Notes under the pieces: model-generated
What the model was told of the DNA's origin: nothing
Databases searched by the model: none
The model's input: the letters and a program-made list of their open reading frames with translations, nothing else
Translations under genes and position numbers: made by a program
NCBI GenBank assembly: GCA_021018815.1
Contig: JAITYX010000003.1
Coordinates: forward strand, 2,170,001 to 2,234,000
DNA length: 64,000 nt
Direction: 5' to 3'
Source: Talinum fruticosum
Lineage: Eukaryota; Streptophyta; Magnoliopsida; Caryophyllales; Talinaceae
Shown: positions 24,075 to 34,839 of the stretch, piece after piece
Numbering within the stretch: position 1 is the first letter of the stretch
Layout: each line of letters starts with the position of its first letter

Positions 24075-24240
24075 GAGTGCTCTGATTAAACTACCCTTAA
24101 ACTCTCTAGAATTGTCAAAAATGTCACTAATTTAATCGAAGGTAATCGTCCGCCACTAAGCTAGTAATTACGTAAAAAAATGCCACTCGGAGGTTAAAGT
24201 GATCGGCCGAGGCCGGTAAAAACCCAGTGCAACCGGTTAG
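24075..24240 (+). repeat. MULE left terminal inverted repeat
   Basis: It starts GAGTGCTCTGATTAAACTAC and contains TAATTACGTAAAAAAATG and a GGCCGAGGCCGGTAAAAACCC block near its inner end. The reverse complement of 40120-40284 follows it position by position. MULE TIRs carry the transposase-binding site and often the promoter. The transposase 5' untranslated exon starts inside or just after this TIR. Confidence 0.92.
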
Positions 24241-24528
24241 AACCCACGAATGTTAACTCGTTTAATGCAATTGAACTACCTCACTCTCTCTCTTCCCTTG
24301 TTTTGAATGAAAACGAAGAACATCTCTCTTCCCTCTCACTATGTCCGTCTCTGCTCGTATCTCTCTACTCTCGCCTTTTTCACTCACACACAATTTTGTT
24401 TGCTTGTAATTGGAAATTCAAACCCTAAATGTTTTTGATACCGCTTGAAACCGAGCAAAAGGTTGAGGCGATCAACCTGCAGACAGGGGAAGGGTATACA
24501 GAGGAATTGCGATCAACCAACGAGCCAG

Positions 24529-24778
24529 GTAAGTTTTTAGGGTTTTTTTTTTGAAAATTATGACAAGTTAGGGTTGAATTATGAGATGTTGGTGTCACAA
24601 TTACTTTGTATAATATTGATACTAAGTGAATTAGTTCTGAAATCGTAGTTTAAAATTGTGAAATGCTTGAAAGTTAGTATTTTGGGGGAGGGGGTGGGTA
24701 TTGCTCTGTTTGGGTATGAAGTTGATTTTTATGAATGTTTGTCATTATTTTTTACTTGATTATTTTTGTAATTTTCAG
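24529..24778 (+). other. Intron in MULE transposase 5' untranslated region (predicted)
   Basis: A donor GAGCCAG/GTAAGT at 24529 and an acceptor TTTTTGTAATTTTCAG at 24778 enclose a T-rich stretch. The ATG at 24780 follows at once. A 5' leader intron fits the position, but no transcript evidence is available. Confidence 0.55.
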
Positions 24779-24779
24779 A

Positions 24780-27280
24780 ATGAGTGATGAGGGAATTTGT
24801 AAGCTACGTATTTTCCATGGGGGAATTTCAAAGAGTTTCACACTTCATATATAGTGAGAATGAGATGGATGAGATACAATGTGATCCCGACTTATTGGGT
24901 GTTGGGGATGTCAAAGAGAATGTGGTAAACTTAGGTTATACTCGAAGAGAGAATAAAAACAATTTACTTCTAAATGCCTGTATTAGCTTTTGAGAATAGT
25001 TTAGTAGCATTAGAAAGCGATGATGATATAAGGGAGCTGAGTGATATGTGCAAGAAAAATGAGTTTATATGCTTGTATGTTGACCACAATGATGATGCAA
25101 TAGATGGAGGTGAAGAATGTGAACAGGAGAGTGATGGTGGAGTAGGGTCGGATGATGATGATGATCTCGTGGTCGGAGGATGATGATGTTGATAATTCAG
25201 ATGTTGAGGACAATGAATTAAGAGAGGTTAGGGAAAAGAAAAAGAAAATAAAAGAGGAATTAGCCGCTAAGATACAGGGTGGCAGTGATGCTGAAACCGA
25301 TGAGGAAGGAGTAGGTGAGGAAAATTATCATGATTCGGACAATGCAGAGAGTCCAAGTAGTGAAAGTGAACATGAGAATGAATCAAAAAGGAAGAAGAGT
25401 GTCAAATACCCAAGACATAAGGGTAGTTCTTCAACCGAGCTTAAGGTTGGGCTTAAATTTCCCAATAAGGATGGTTTAGTGAAGGCAGTTGAGAATTACA
25501 GGATTGTTAAAGGGTATCACCTTCAGGTCAAGAAGAGTGATAAAGTGAGGTACCAGGTGTGTTGTTTGGGTGAAAGCTGTGAGTGGAGGCTATGGGGATC
25601 ACAGATTGGGAAGGAATTGACATGGCAGATAAAGACTTTGAATAAAAAGCACACATGTCTCGCCTTTTAGTTTTGAGGCGAGCAAGAGGCACATGTCTGT
25701 TGATTGGTTAGCTGAACATTATAAAGAAACATTTAAAAGACAACCTGCATTAACTCGCGATAGATCTTCAAGGCATAGTTAAGGATGAGCTTAACTATAA
25801 TGCCACTTTATCTACATGTTCTAGAGCTAGGAGAACGAGCTTTACAATCAATTGTGGGTGATTATAAGAGTCAATTTGGGTAGCTTAGGGATTATGCTTG
25901 GGAGGTATACAAACAAAACCCAGGCACTTCTTTAAGAATAAGAAACTTTAAGGATCAGCAAGGGTAGTATATATTTAGGTTCTTATACATATGCCCAGTG
26001 GCCTCCGAAAAGGGGCTTCGTGGATGGTTGTAGGAGGGTGTTGTCTTTTGATGGATGTTTCTTGAAGGGTCCATGGGATGGTAAGCTCTTCTTTGCAGTT
26101 GGCAGGTGGTCACTAATGATCAAATATATCCTGTGGCATGGGGTGTTACATAAAGTGAAAGCAAGGAAAGCTGGGGTTGGTTTGTTGAGAAATTGGTGAC
26201 TGATTTAGAAATTGGAAATGGATATGGATGGACTATTATCTCCGACCAGCAGAAGGTATGTTATTATTATAATTTTGTTGTTTAATTTAAGTAATATAAT
26301 TATATTTTCTAACTTTTGTATGATGCAATAGGGGCTAATTCATGCAGTCTTGACTCAGATGCTTGAGGATGAGCAAAGGCTATGTGCTAGGCATGTTTAT
26401 GCAAATTTGAGGAACACTTGGAGATGTGAGCGGTATAGGGAGGTGTTCTGGAAAATTGCAAAGTCAACTCATGAAGTGCAGTTGAAGAGATACATCAAAG
26501 AAATGCAAGACCTTGATGCAACCGCTTGGCAGCTTTTAGAGAAAAGGGCCCAAAACATTTCTGCAGGGTATACTTCAAAACACTTGCCAAGTATGAATAA
26601 GTGGATAACAATATGGCTTTAATCTTCAATGGATTCATTATCAATGCTAGGTATATGCCTATTGTGTCAATGTTGAAGATTGTTTATAAAGAAATCATGA
26701 AGAGAATTACAGAGAAGAAAGAATGGACAGAACACATTTTTGATGTCTGTTGCTCCTAGGATATTAGAGAAGTTACAAAAGAGGAAGGAGAACTCAAGGT
26801 TTTGGGAGGCAATCACGGGAGGAAATGGTTTTATAGTGTTTGTCATAGCACGTAAGAGTATGTGGTCAACTTGAATCATAGAAGTTGTAGTTGTAGGTCA
26901 TGGGAGATTAGTGGACTCCCTTGTGCACACTCCATTGCAGTGATGAGAGAGGAGAGGCTGGACCCTATGAAGTTTGTGGATGATCTGCTACTCTACTGAA
27001 TATTTGAAGATCACATACTTACACACTCTTATGCCCATCAAAGGAGAAGATATATGGGAAGCTGCCAGTGGTGAACTAATAACTGCTCTAGTGTTTAAGC
27101 CAAAGAGGAAAGGAACTTCACAATTCGAAGAAGACCTGAAGCTTGGGAGCAAAGGAAAGGGGGTAAGAAAGGCAAGGGTTAGCAAAGATGGGTAGAGAAT
27201 TCATTGTTCCAATTGTGGTCAAGAAGGCAATAACAGGTCCACATGCACACAAAGAGTATCCAAGCTCAAGGTTTTCTCTA
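24780..27280 (+). pseudogene. MuDR-type transposase of the MULE, broken
   Basis: The start ATG at 24780 opens MSDEGICKLRIFHGGISKSF, the PB1-like N-terminal domain of plant MULE proteins. It continues in shifted frames with DPDLLG...LGYT and ESDDDIRELSDMCKKNEF (25014-25070). An acidic linker follows. The MuDR DNA-binding domain lies at about 25440-25665 (LKVGLKFPNKDGLVKAVENY ... CEWRLWGSQ ... HTC). The MULE catalytic domain shows SFDGCFLKGPWDGKLFFAVG (about 26048-26107) and TIISDQQK, and after an intron GLIHAV (26332). Then come CARHVYANLRNTWR, a SWIM zinc finger CSCRSWEISGLPCAHSIAV (about 26887-26943) and a CCHC knuckle CSNCGQEGNNRSTC (about 27203-27244). Stops and shifts near 24850, 24990, 25670-26000, 26620 and 27000 break it. 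Confidence 0.88.
26256..26331 (+). other. Intron within MULE transposase (predicted)
   Basis: The exon ends ...SDQQK at GACCAGCAGAAG. The intron runs GTATGT...GATGCAATAG, and the next exon begins GGGCTAATTCATGCAGTC (GLIHAV). Joining gives the conserved SDQQKGLIHAV of MULE transposases in frame, which strongly supports both sites. Confidence 0.85.
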
Positions 27281-27344
27281 TGCCTACTTGTTTCTGCTTC
27301 TGCTTTTTTTTATTTTGTTTGTTTCTTTGTGCTATTTGCCTACT

Positions 27345-27451
27345 TGTTTGTGTGGCTGTGTTTGAGTGATTCAGGTTGTGTTTGTGTGGCTGTATTAAGT
27401 GATTGAGGTTGTGTTTGTGTGGTTGTATTAAGTGAATGAGGCCGTGTTAAG
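27345..27451 (+). repeat. Minisatellite (about 34-bp unit) split by the copia
   Basis: Units of the form GATTGAGGTTGTGTTTGTGTGGCTGTATTAAGT recur about three times before the copia. Degenerate units (CCGAGGTGTGTACCTGAAGCCGTATTAAGT, then TTCGAGGCTGTGTTAGGT) continue after it at 38215-38270. The copia TSD TTAAG lies in the TATTAAGT part of a unit. The array probably sits in the last intron or 3' part of the MULE gene. Confidence 0.75.
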
Positions 27452-28986
27452 TGAAGGTTTGCTCGGGAGAGTCCGAGTCACCCTAGAGGGGGTGAATAGG
27501 GTGATGAAAAATTCTTTGTAAAAGTGCACACCTTTTCGACAGAGAAAAGACAAAGACAGATTCTCGAGTCTAAGCAAGGGGTCGAAAATAATGGACTCGT
27601 AATGTAATGAATCGAGTAAACACGTTCAGCAGGGATGTCCGAGTCTAGAATGAACTCGTAAAGTGAACACAGAGATTTTACGTGGAAACCCTCCTGGGCG
27701 TAAAACCACGGCCCGTGTCAATCCAGACACGAAGTCAAATCCACTATTTTGAGTCCACAAAATACCGTGAACTTGACGTAACCCGAGTTGCTCCTCGGAC
27801 AACTCTATACAAGTTTTCCTAGACTCGAAGTTCCCTTATCTCGATCTAGTACTTCCTAGCTGAGATAACCCTTACAGCTAGGGACAACTAAGCTGAGTTA
27901 ACCCTTACAGCCTTAGTCAAGGGACCTTACAAAGAATGTAAGAAGTGTTTGTAATCGAGTACAAGACCTTACAACTCGTAAAGTAATGAATTACAGAGTG
28001 GGAGTTGTAAGTTGAAGATTGAAAGTAAATACAATAACTTTGTTCAAGTTGGAGTATCGACAGTATGTTCCGCTATCTTCAAGTCTTGTGAAGTGGCTTC
28101 TATTTATAGATAACCAGGCAGAGTAGCCGTTATCTTCATCTCGCCGACCGAGAGTCCTCTCGTGACCGTTGATAAGGGCTTTCGAGTCACTCGAAAGTAT
28201 CCGTTGAAAATATGGTCGTTGGACCACCGGCTTAACTCTCTTGGAAGTCCCAAAACCATCGGTCAGTGTCTTGAAAAGTGTGGTGAAAACCATCGTTAAG
28301 CTTGACCTTCCATTTTTCCGGATATGGAAGCGCATGCCTTCCGACACAATCTTCTCGGGACTAGAGCAGTGGATGGTGAAAAGCTATATCTCGCTGGTGA
28401 TTTGATGTTCTAAGCTTCGGCTACTTTTGTAATTTGAAAAGATATCCTCGATCGAATAACCTACAAAAGTAAAACACCTTTCGGCTCTCAAAGTATAAAA
28501 TACTTTGGTCCAAGGTTAGACATAGATAATAAAAATAATCATGATAATTAACAAACAGATTATCCGAGTCGAAAAGAAATGGAACTTTCGAGTCTAATAT
28601 CTATGATACTCGGAATTCCATAAGACTTAGTCTTAAGCAAGGAATCAAGTTCTATCAACAAATATCGAGTGGGAAACACTTGATGTAGACTAAGCATGAA
28701 AAGAACTATGAATGCCGACTTTGCAAACAATAGAGTAAATAATCATAAGTCGATTCTGAGAGAGAGTGGACTCGTAATAAAGAACAAGTTTTCCGAGTCG
28801 CTAACCGAAAAGCGATTAAAGAGATAAGTGAAGGCCGAATCGCATAGAAAAGATACTATTTCACTCAAGTAAGTTTCTAAGACACAGAGAATGCCTTGGA
28901 ATCAAAACACTATATGAATGACATCGTTATACCCGATTCTTTTTGCATGACTCGTAAATATATAGAGCGAGTGTCTCGAGTCTTCA
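27452..28986 (-). repeat. Copia 3' LTR (left copy)
   Basis: In the plus direction it starts TGAAGGTTTGCTCGGGAGAG and ends GTGTCTCGAGTCTTCA, giving TG...CA termini. On the minus strand a TATA box (TCTATAAATA) lies at 28109-28101. It matches the right LTR throughout, with differences concentrated around TCCGAG/CTCGGA motifs and at some CG sites. Confidence 0.97.
28101..28109 (-). promoter_or_regulatory. TATA box of the 3' copia LTR
   Basis: The minus strand reads TCTATAAATAGAAGCC, a good plant TATA box at a plausible U3/R position. The same sequence occurs in the right LTR at 37327-37336 and a matching TATTTATAGAAGCC in the solo LTR at 17226. Confidence 0.7.
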
Positions 28987-29000
28987 ATCTCCCCTTTTGA
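28987..29000 (-). other. Copia polypurine tract
   Basis: The minus strand reads TCAAAAGGGGAGAT directly before the 3' LTR start TGAAGACTCG. A purine run abutting the LTR is the priming site for plus-strand DNA synthesis. Confidence 0.88.
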
Positions 29001-29349
29001 TGAAAGGCATTCCATACTTAAACGTAAACTTTGTTAGAGGGAAATAGGTTGATTCTCGAGTAGTTCGAATAAAAGTAAGACATATTCAACGAGAGCAATA
29101 TACAATATATCGTAGCAAAATAAAGTATGCTTGAACTCATTCACTCGTAAAAGAAAGAACTCGTAAATTAATAATGAAATGCATTACAAGGGCGGAAAGA
29201 ACTCCCCTAGACAAGATAACCAGCTTTTGACTACATTTCTCCCCTTGCCTTTCAACGAAAAACAAGAAACAAAAAGAAGGGAGAAAAGTACAAGTAATAT
29301 ACGTAAATTGTCCGGACAAAATAAAATTTTGAAAAGCGTAAATTCTGGA

Positions 29350-30983
29350 GGCACCGAGGAATCGTGACTCGAGTGCATGGCTCCAACTAGGAGGGAGGGG
29401 ATTTCGAGTGGAGGCGGAGGTGCGCCGGCGCCGATAAGACCTCGACGATGTGCTTGAGCGCGGCGAAGGGAGAACCGGAACACCTGCAGGGGCTCAGCTC
29501 CGAGTGGTCGACCCGGAGAAAGTGGATCGAGGGGTTCTTCCCTCGGAACCTCTGGGGCCTGGAGGGGTCTGCTCCGGCCGACTCGCCGGAGGAGCGAGAT
29601 CTTTCGACCCACTCGGATCGCCGTCCGAGCCGAGTACAAGAACTTGAACGTGGGGAGCAGGTTGTCCCTCAGCCAGCTGCCACGGCCTCTTCTTCCCTTG
29701 GCCCTAAGGAGCCGCCTCACCGCAGGTTCCTCGCCGTCCTCCGCCGCATCTGCCGCTTCTTCCTTCGCTTCCTCGGCTTCCTCGCTCTCCGAGGAGGTCG
29801 GCCCGGGCTCGAAGACGTCTCGGATGGGTCCGAGTCTTCGGGTCCCGAGCCGCCTTGGACCGCTCTCTCTCGAGGAGCTCAGCCAGCCTCCTTCGCTCCT
29901 TAACCAGCTCTCTCATCTCAAGAACGAGAGACTCGCCGCTTCTGGATCCGGGACTCGACCTGGTCTTTTAGTTGATGGTCGACCTCGAAGGACGTACTTG
30001 AAACCTCCGAGCATGTCTCTGAAATCGAAGACACCGAGGTGATCTTGTCCAAGAAGACAGGAGACAAGAGGGCGGAGAGAGATTTGGAAGCACCGGAGGT
30101 AGATGCACCACCAGGTGAAGAGGGAAGAGGGAGAGGGGTTGATTTCGAGTCCGAGGTGGAGAAGGAGGCCTCAGCTCCGAGTTGTGAACCTGCACACCGT
30201 GGTTAGTTTCCTGGTATCCGTACCCTCGGAGTTCCTTTTACCGACCACAATGGCCGCCTGCACACCGCGTTAGGGTCGAGGGAAGAGGAACTTGAAATTG
30301 TTTGAAGACAAGGGTGAGAAGAGCACCGAAAGGAAGGGAGGTGTTCTTCTTGGTTTGGAGTCGAGCCGGCACAGCGCCATTTGCTCAATGATGGAGGGGA
30401 AGAGGTCGACTTCGTATCCCTCCGTGATATCGAAGAGAGCTTTGAGGTGCTTGGAGTTGGGGTTCTCCTTGCTAGAATGCTCGTGAGAAGAAGGTTCTCA
30501 TCAGCAGAAACACGTAAGCTCGGCTTCGACTTCAACCGAGTCACGTAAAAGTTCTTTCCGGACCCAGGGAATTCTTTGGCGTACTTTTCAAAGAAGTCGT
30601 CGGCAACTTCAATGAAGGGGATAGGGTTGCTGTTCAAGAAGAGAGAAGAAACTTTGAACAATCCGTGAAGGAGAGAGGTGTTGATACTGAACAGTAATGT
30701 TCCGAACCCTTGAGGTTAGAACATTTTCGAGTGAGAGAGGTGAGTATAGAACTCGAAACGAGTTCGGGATAGATGAACTCGCTGAAACACAAGAAATGGT
30801 AGACTCCGGTGGTTTGAATATGGGACAACCAGGAGAATTTGGTTGTTGGGAAGAACTTGTCGTCCAAGCACAAGATGTCGGGTGACAATGGGTTTAGAGG
30901 GGGTTGAGCTTTCGGCTTGTTGGAGCGAGGTTTCTTTGAGGATGAAGAAACCTCGAAAGTCGGGTGGTTTCCTCTTTAGGCAT
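29350..30983 (-). pseudogene. Third ORF (env-like position) of the SIRE copia, broken
   Basis: Downstream of RNase H, and read on the minus strand from an ATG at 30983 (MPKEETTRLS...), fragments in alternating frames join into one protein-like stretch. They include SWLSHIQTTGVYHFLCFSEF, then IYPELV, then SNPIPFIEVADDFFEKYAKE, then KNFYVTRLKSKPSLRVSADE. A GC-rich, Ser/Arg/Glu-rich C-terminal half follows (29,400-29,950). The pattern YPELV followed by Y..L recalls the putative plant transposon protein domain (PF20167) found in third ORFs of SIRE-like elements. SIRE/Maximus copias are known for an envelope-like ORF here, but I see no clear signal peptide or membrane anchor. Function is unknown. 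Frameshifts are numerous. Confidence 0.55.
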
Positions 30984-31218
30984 TTTGAGAGATGAAAAGA
31001 TGAAACTTTTCGAGAGAAAAGGAAAGAGAAGGAGGTGTAGAAGAGAAGAAAACGAAAATGAGAAGAGAGCAAATCGAAAACTTACGAGAGAGAGAGAGAG
31101 CTTCTTCAACACTTGCAGACGATCAAGGAAACACTGTTCACGTAGACAACTTTCCGCGAGAGGGTTTTCGTTTGAGAAGGAAGGAGTTTGAGAATACCGA
31201 GAGGAAGATGAATAGACG

Positions 31219-31230
31219 TTATTTATAGAG
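31219..31230 (-). promoter_or_regulatory. Candidate internal promoter before the third ORF
   Basis: The minus strand reads CTCTATAAATAA, a strong TATA box, in non-coding DNA 240 bp upstream of the third-ORF ATG (30983). It is followed by ATTCATC-like initiator sequence and a pyrimidine-rich leader. It is separate from the LTR promoter. Such a box would let the third ORF be transcribed on its own. This is inference from sequence only. Confidence 0.4.
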
Positions 31231-31694
31231 AATACGCGCGCCCGTTCACTATCCGTTAAGTAACTCCGTTCCGTTTTACCCGTCCATCGATCATTAATGC
31301 CCGTGTGACAGCTTCGCTTCAACGGTTGAGATAACAACGGTTTGAAATCTGCGGTTAAGATCTCGATCGCAGCGCTCGAGAAAGAGAGAGAAAAAGAGTT
31401 TGAAAATATAATCCGAAACTCTCCACTGTTCTAGAGATAGCTTCGTAAAATTTGATGTCCAAATTTTTCTCTACGTCCGAGTTTGACTCGTAAAAGTTTC
31501 GAGTGACTCGAAACACGTAAATAACTATCAGCCCAAGTATCACATGATCAATCGAACCAATGGTTATTGACAACTAAAGCACATAGCACGTAAAAATGCA
31601 AGAATCATAACACGAAACTAAGCATTTAACATGCCAAGCTCATTCCGAATAAAATGTAATTGATCTTCACCAAGTGGCTTAGTAAAGATATCAG

Positions 31695-34600
31695 CTAATT
31701 GAAGATTAGTCGGAATGAATTCAAGTAAAATATCACTCTTTTCCGAGTGATCGCGTAAGAAATGATACCCGACTTCAATATGCTTTGTTTTTGAGTGCCG
31801 GACAGATTCTTAGTGATACCGATTGCGCTTTGATTGTCACACTTGATTGGGACCGAGTTGAGAGATAATCCGAGATCCTTCAAGTGTTGTTTTATCCAGA
31901 GAACCCGAGCGCAACAAGCTCCAGCTGGCAATATATTCAGCTTCTGCAGCTGATAGAGCTACCGAGTTTTGCTTCTTTGAGTGCCAGGATATTAGGGATT
32001 GACCTGTAAACCGGCAAGCTCCGGATGTGCTCTTTCGATCTACTTTGTATCCCGCGTAGTCCGCGTCTCGAGTACCCGGCCGACTCGGCTCTAAGTCTCC
32101 GGAGTACCACAGTCCTAGATTCTCGAGTGCTCGCAAGATATCTCGAATATTCTCTTCACCGCAGATGAGATGTGATTCTTTTGGATTAGCTTGAAATCGT
32201 GCACATAAGCAAACACCGAACATTATGTCCGGTCCTGCTCGAAGTAAGATATAGCAGAGATCCAATCATACCTTGATAGAGTTTCGATCTATCGCTTTAC
32301 CTGTCTCATCTCGAGTCAAGTTTTATACCGTCGCTCATAGGAGTAGATGCGTGCTTTGCATCTTGAAGTTTGTATTTCTTCAGCAGTTCCTTGGTGTACT
32401 TTGATTGATGGACAAAGATTCCATCTTTGTTTTGTTTGATTTGCAGCCCAAGGAAGAAATTGAGTTCTCCCATCATGCTCATTTGGAACTCTTGGCTCAT
32501 CAACTCGTAAAATTCTCGCACGTAAATTCATTAGTAGCACCGAAAATAATATCATCAACATATATTTGAACAATGAGAAAATCCTTCCCTTTGGTCTTTA
32601 TGAATAGAGTCTTGTCGATCCGACCTCTTTTGAAATCATTTTGAACCAGGAAGCCGCTCGCTCTTTCATACCAAGCTCTAGGGGCTTGTTTAAGACCATA
32701 GAGAGCCTTTTGAAGTTTGAAAACATGATTTGGAAATTCCGAGTTTTCAAAACCAGGAGGTCGCTCGACATAGACTTCTTCTTCAATAAAACCATTGAGA
32801 AAGGCACACTTAACATCCATTTGATATAATTTAATATGCATGCAGGATGCAAATGCCAACAGTATTCTAATGGCTTCAATTCTAGCTACTGGTGCAAAGG
32901 TTTCCCCACAATCAATTCCTTCTTCTTGATTGTAACCCCGAGCTACAAGTCTAGCCTTGTTTCTCGACAACTATTCCACCCTCATCCAGCTTTGTTTTTG
33001 AAAACCCATTTGGTTCCTATAACCGGGTGGTCGAAGGTCGGTTGGTCGAGTCCGGACTTGGTTTCTCTCGAATTGATTTAGCTCTTCTTGCATGGCCTCT
33101 ACCCATTCGGGTTCATTAAGGGCCTCTAGTGCATTTTTGGGTTCAGTCGGAGAAATGAATGCAGTGAATGCACATAGATTATGAAGAGAAGAGCGAGTTC
33201 TTACTCCACCGTTGATATCGTAAATAATGTTTTCTTGGGGATGCCCGGAAGTAAATTTGAATGCTTTACCAGCTTCTTTGATTCACCAGTGTTTGATGGT
33301 TGAATTGCTTGATCTTCGTAAGCTTGTTCCGTGTGATCCTCTTCATTGACTTGCTCGCTCGGAGCGACCTCCGGAGTTGTCTCATTCCGAGCTTCCTCGT
33401 TCCGAGTGGTCTCCTTCCGAGTCTTTATAGACTCATCTTCGTCATCATCCTTTCGAGCTTCAGCTCCGAGTATGAAGATTCACTTGGTTTTCCCCTGTTC
33501 AAGCTCATCAAACACTACGTGGATACTTTCTTCCACTTTGTTAGTTCTCTTGTTGAATATACGATAAGCTTTGCTATTAGAAGAGTAACCTAGAAAATTC
33601 CTTCGTCTCGACCGAGCATCAAACTTGGTCGATGATCCTTACCGTTGTTGTGGACAAAGCACTTACATCCGAAAGATCTCGAAATAGGAAATATTTGGCT
33701 TCCTTCCTTTGTAGAGCTCATAAGGTGTTTTCTTCGAATGCGTCCGATGAGGCATCGATTGAGAGTGTAGTTGGCCGTGTTTATCGCTCTCGCCCAAGAA
33801 TAGTAAGGCAAGTTGTGTTCAATCATCATCGTCCTTGCTATTTCTTCAAGAGTTCTGTTCTTTCTCTCAACTACTCCATTCTCGTTGAGGAGTTCTGGGT
33901 GCCGAGAAGTTGTGAGAAATTCCATTCTTGTCACAAAACTCGAGAATTCCGAGTAGTCGAACTCCCTTCTATGGTCGGCTCGAATCTTTTGAATCCGAGT
34001 CCGAGACTCAACTTGAATCTTTCTACAGCGCTTGCTGAACTCCTTGAAGGCCTCATTCTTATGCTTCGTAAAACACACCCAGGTAAATCTTGAAAAGTCA
34101 TAAATAATAACAAGTATGTAAGATTTACCTCCGAGACTCTTTACAGGGATTTCACCACATAAGTCCATGTGTAGTAATTCAAGCACGTTGGATGTGGAAA
34201 CTGTCTTCAGAGATTTGAATGAAGATCTCGACTTGTTTCCCTTTGGTGCATGCTCCACATACTTTATCCTTCTCAAAAGCACAGCTTAGGTAATCCTCTA
34301 ACCGGACCAAGAGATGCAAGCTTTTGATAGTATGCATGCTAATATGACCTAATCTACGATGCCAAATCCAAGAATCATCTTGAAGATATGCTTTTAGACA
34401 GATAAGTTCTGACTTGGGTCGAAAGAGGGATGATGTAGGTATTACCTGATCTCTTACCTGAGAGTTTTACCTCTTTGGTGGTCTCATCCGTGATGTAGCA
34501 CTTGGATTGAGTGAATTTTACCTCTTGACCTTTGTCACAAAGTCGGGAGATGCTAAGTAAGTTGTACTTAAGTCCTTTGACAAGGTAGACCGGGCTCACC

Positions 34601-34760
34601 GGATTGTTTCCATTACCAATCTTCCCAATTCCCACTATCTTGCCCTTGCTGTCATCACCAAAGGTCACCTTTCCTCCTTTATATGACTCCAGCTCGTAAA
34701 AGAGTCCTTGGTCACCCGACATATGTCAAGAACATCCGCCGTCCAGTACCAGTGTCCTTT
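31695..34760 (-). pseudogene. Copia pol: protease, integrase, RT, RNase H (broken)
   Basis: Going down the minus strand, a damaged protease active site near 34,750-34,715 reads LDGGCS-stop-HMSGD where D(S/T)G is usual. Next come gag-pre-integrase LLSISRLCDKGQEVKF (about 34,560) and an HHCC region with CGACTKGKQ (about 34,240). The integrase core follows (LHMDLCGEIP, GGKSYILVIIYDFSRFTWV, NGVVERKNRTLEEIARTM). The RT spans about 32,970-32,310, with ETFAPVARIEAIRILLAFAS, QMDVKCAFLNG, KALYGLKQAPRAWYE, the catalytic box QIYVDDIIFG and MMGELNFFLGLQIKQ. RNase H carries RKSTSGACRF and NSVALSAAEAEYIA (about 32,040-31,930). At least six shifts or stops break it. Residue choices match the SIRE lineage. 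Confidence 0.93.
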
Positions 34761-34839
34761 GATCTTTTCCGAGTGACCTGCAAAACAGAGAAAATCTAAC
34801 CCTTCTCACTTCCTCTAATGAACCCAAGAACATTCCTTA

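Noticed and set aside
29448..30042. Plus-strand open frames of up to 151 codons
   Set aside because: They are antisense to the third ORF of the minus-strand copia in GC-rich DNA. No domain is recognisable.
33632..34093. Plus-strand open frame of 153 codons
   Set aside because: It is the antisense shadow of the copia integrase.
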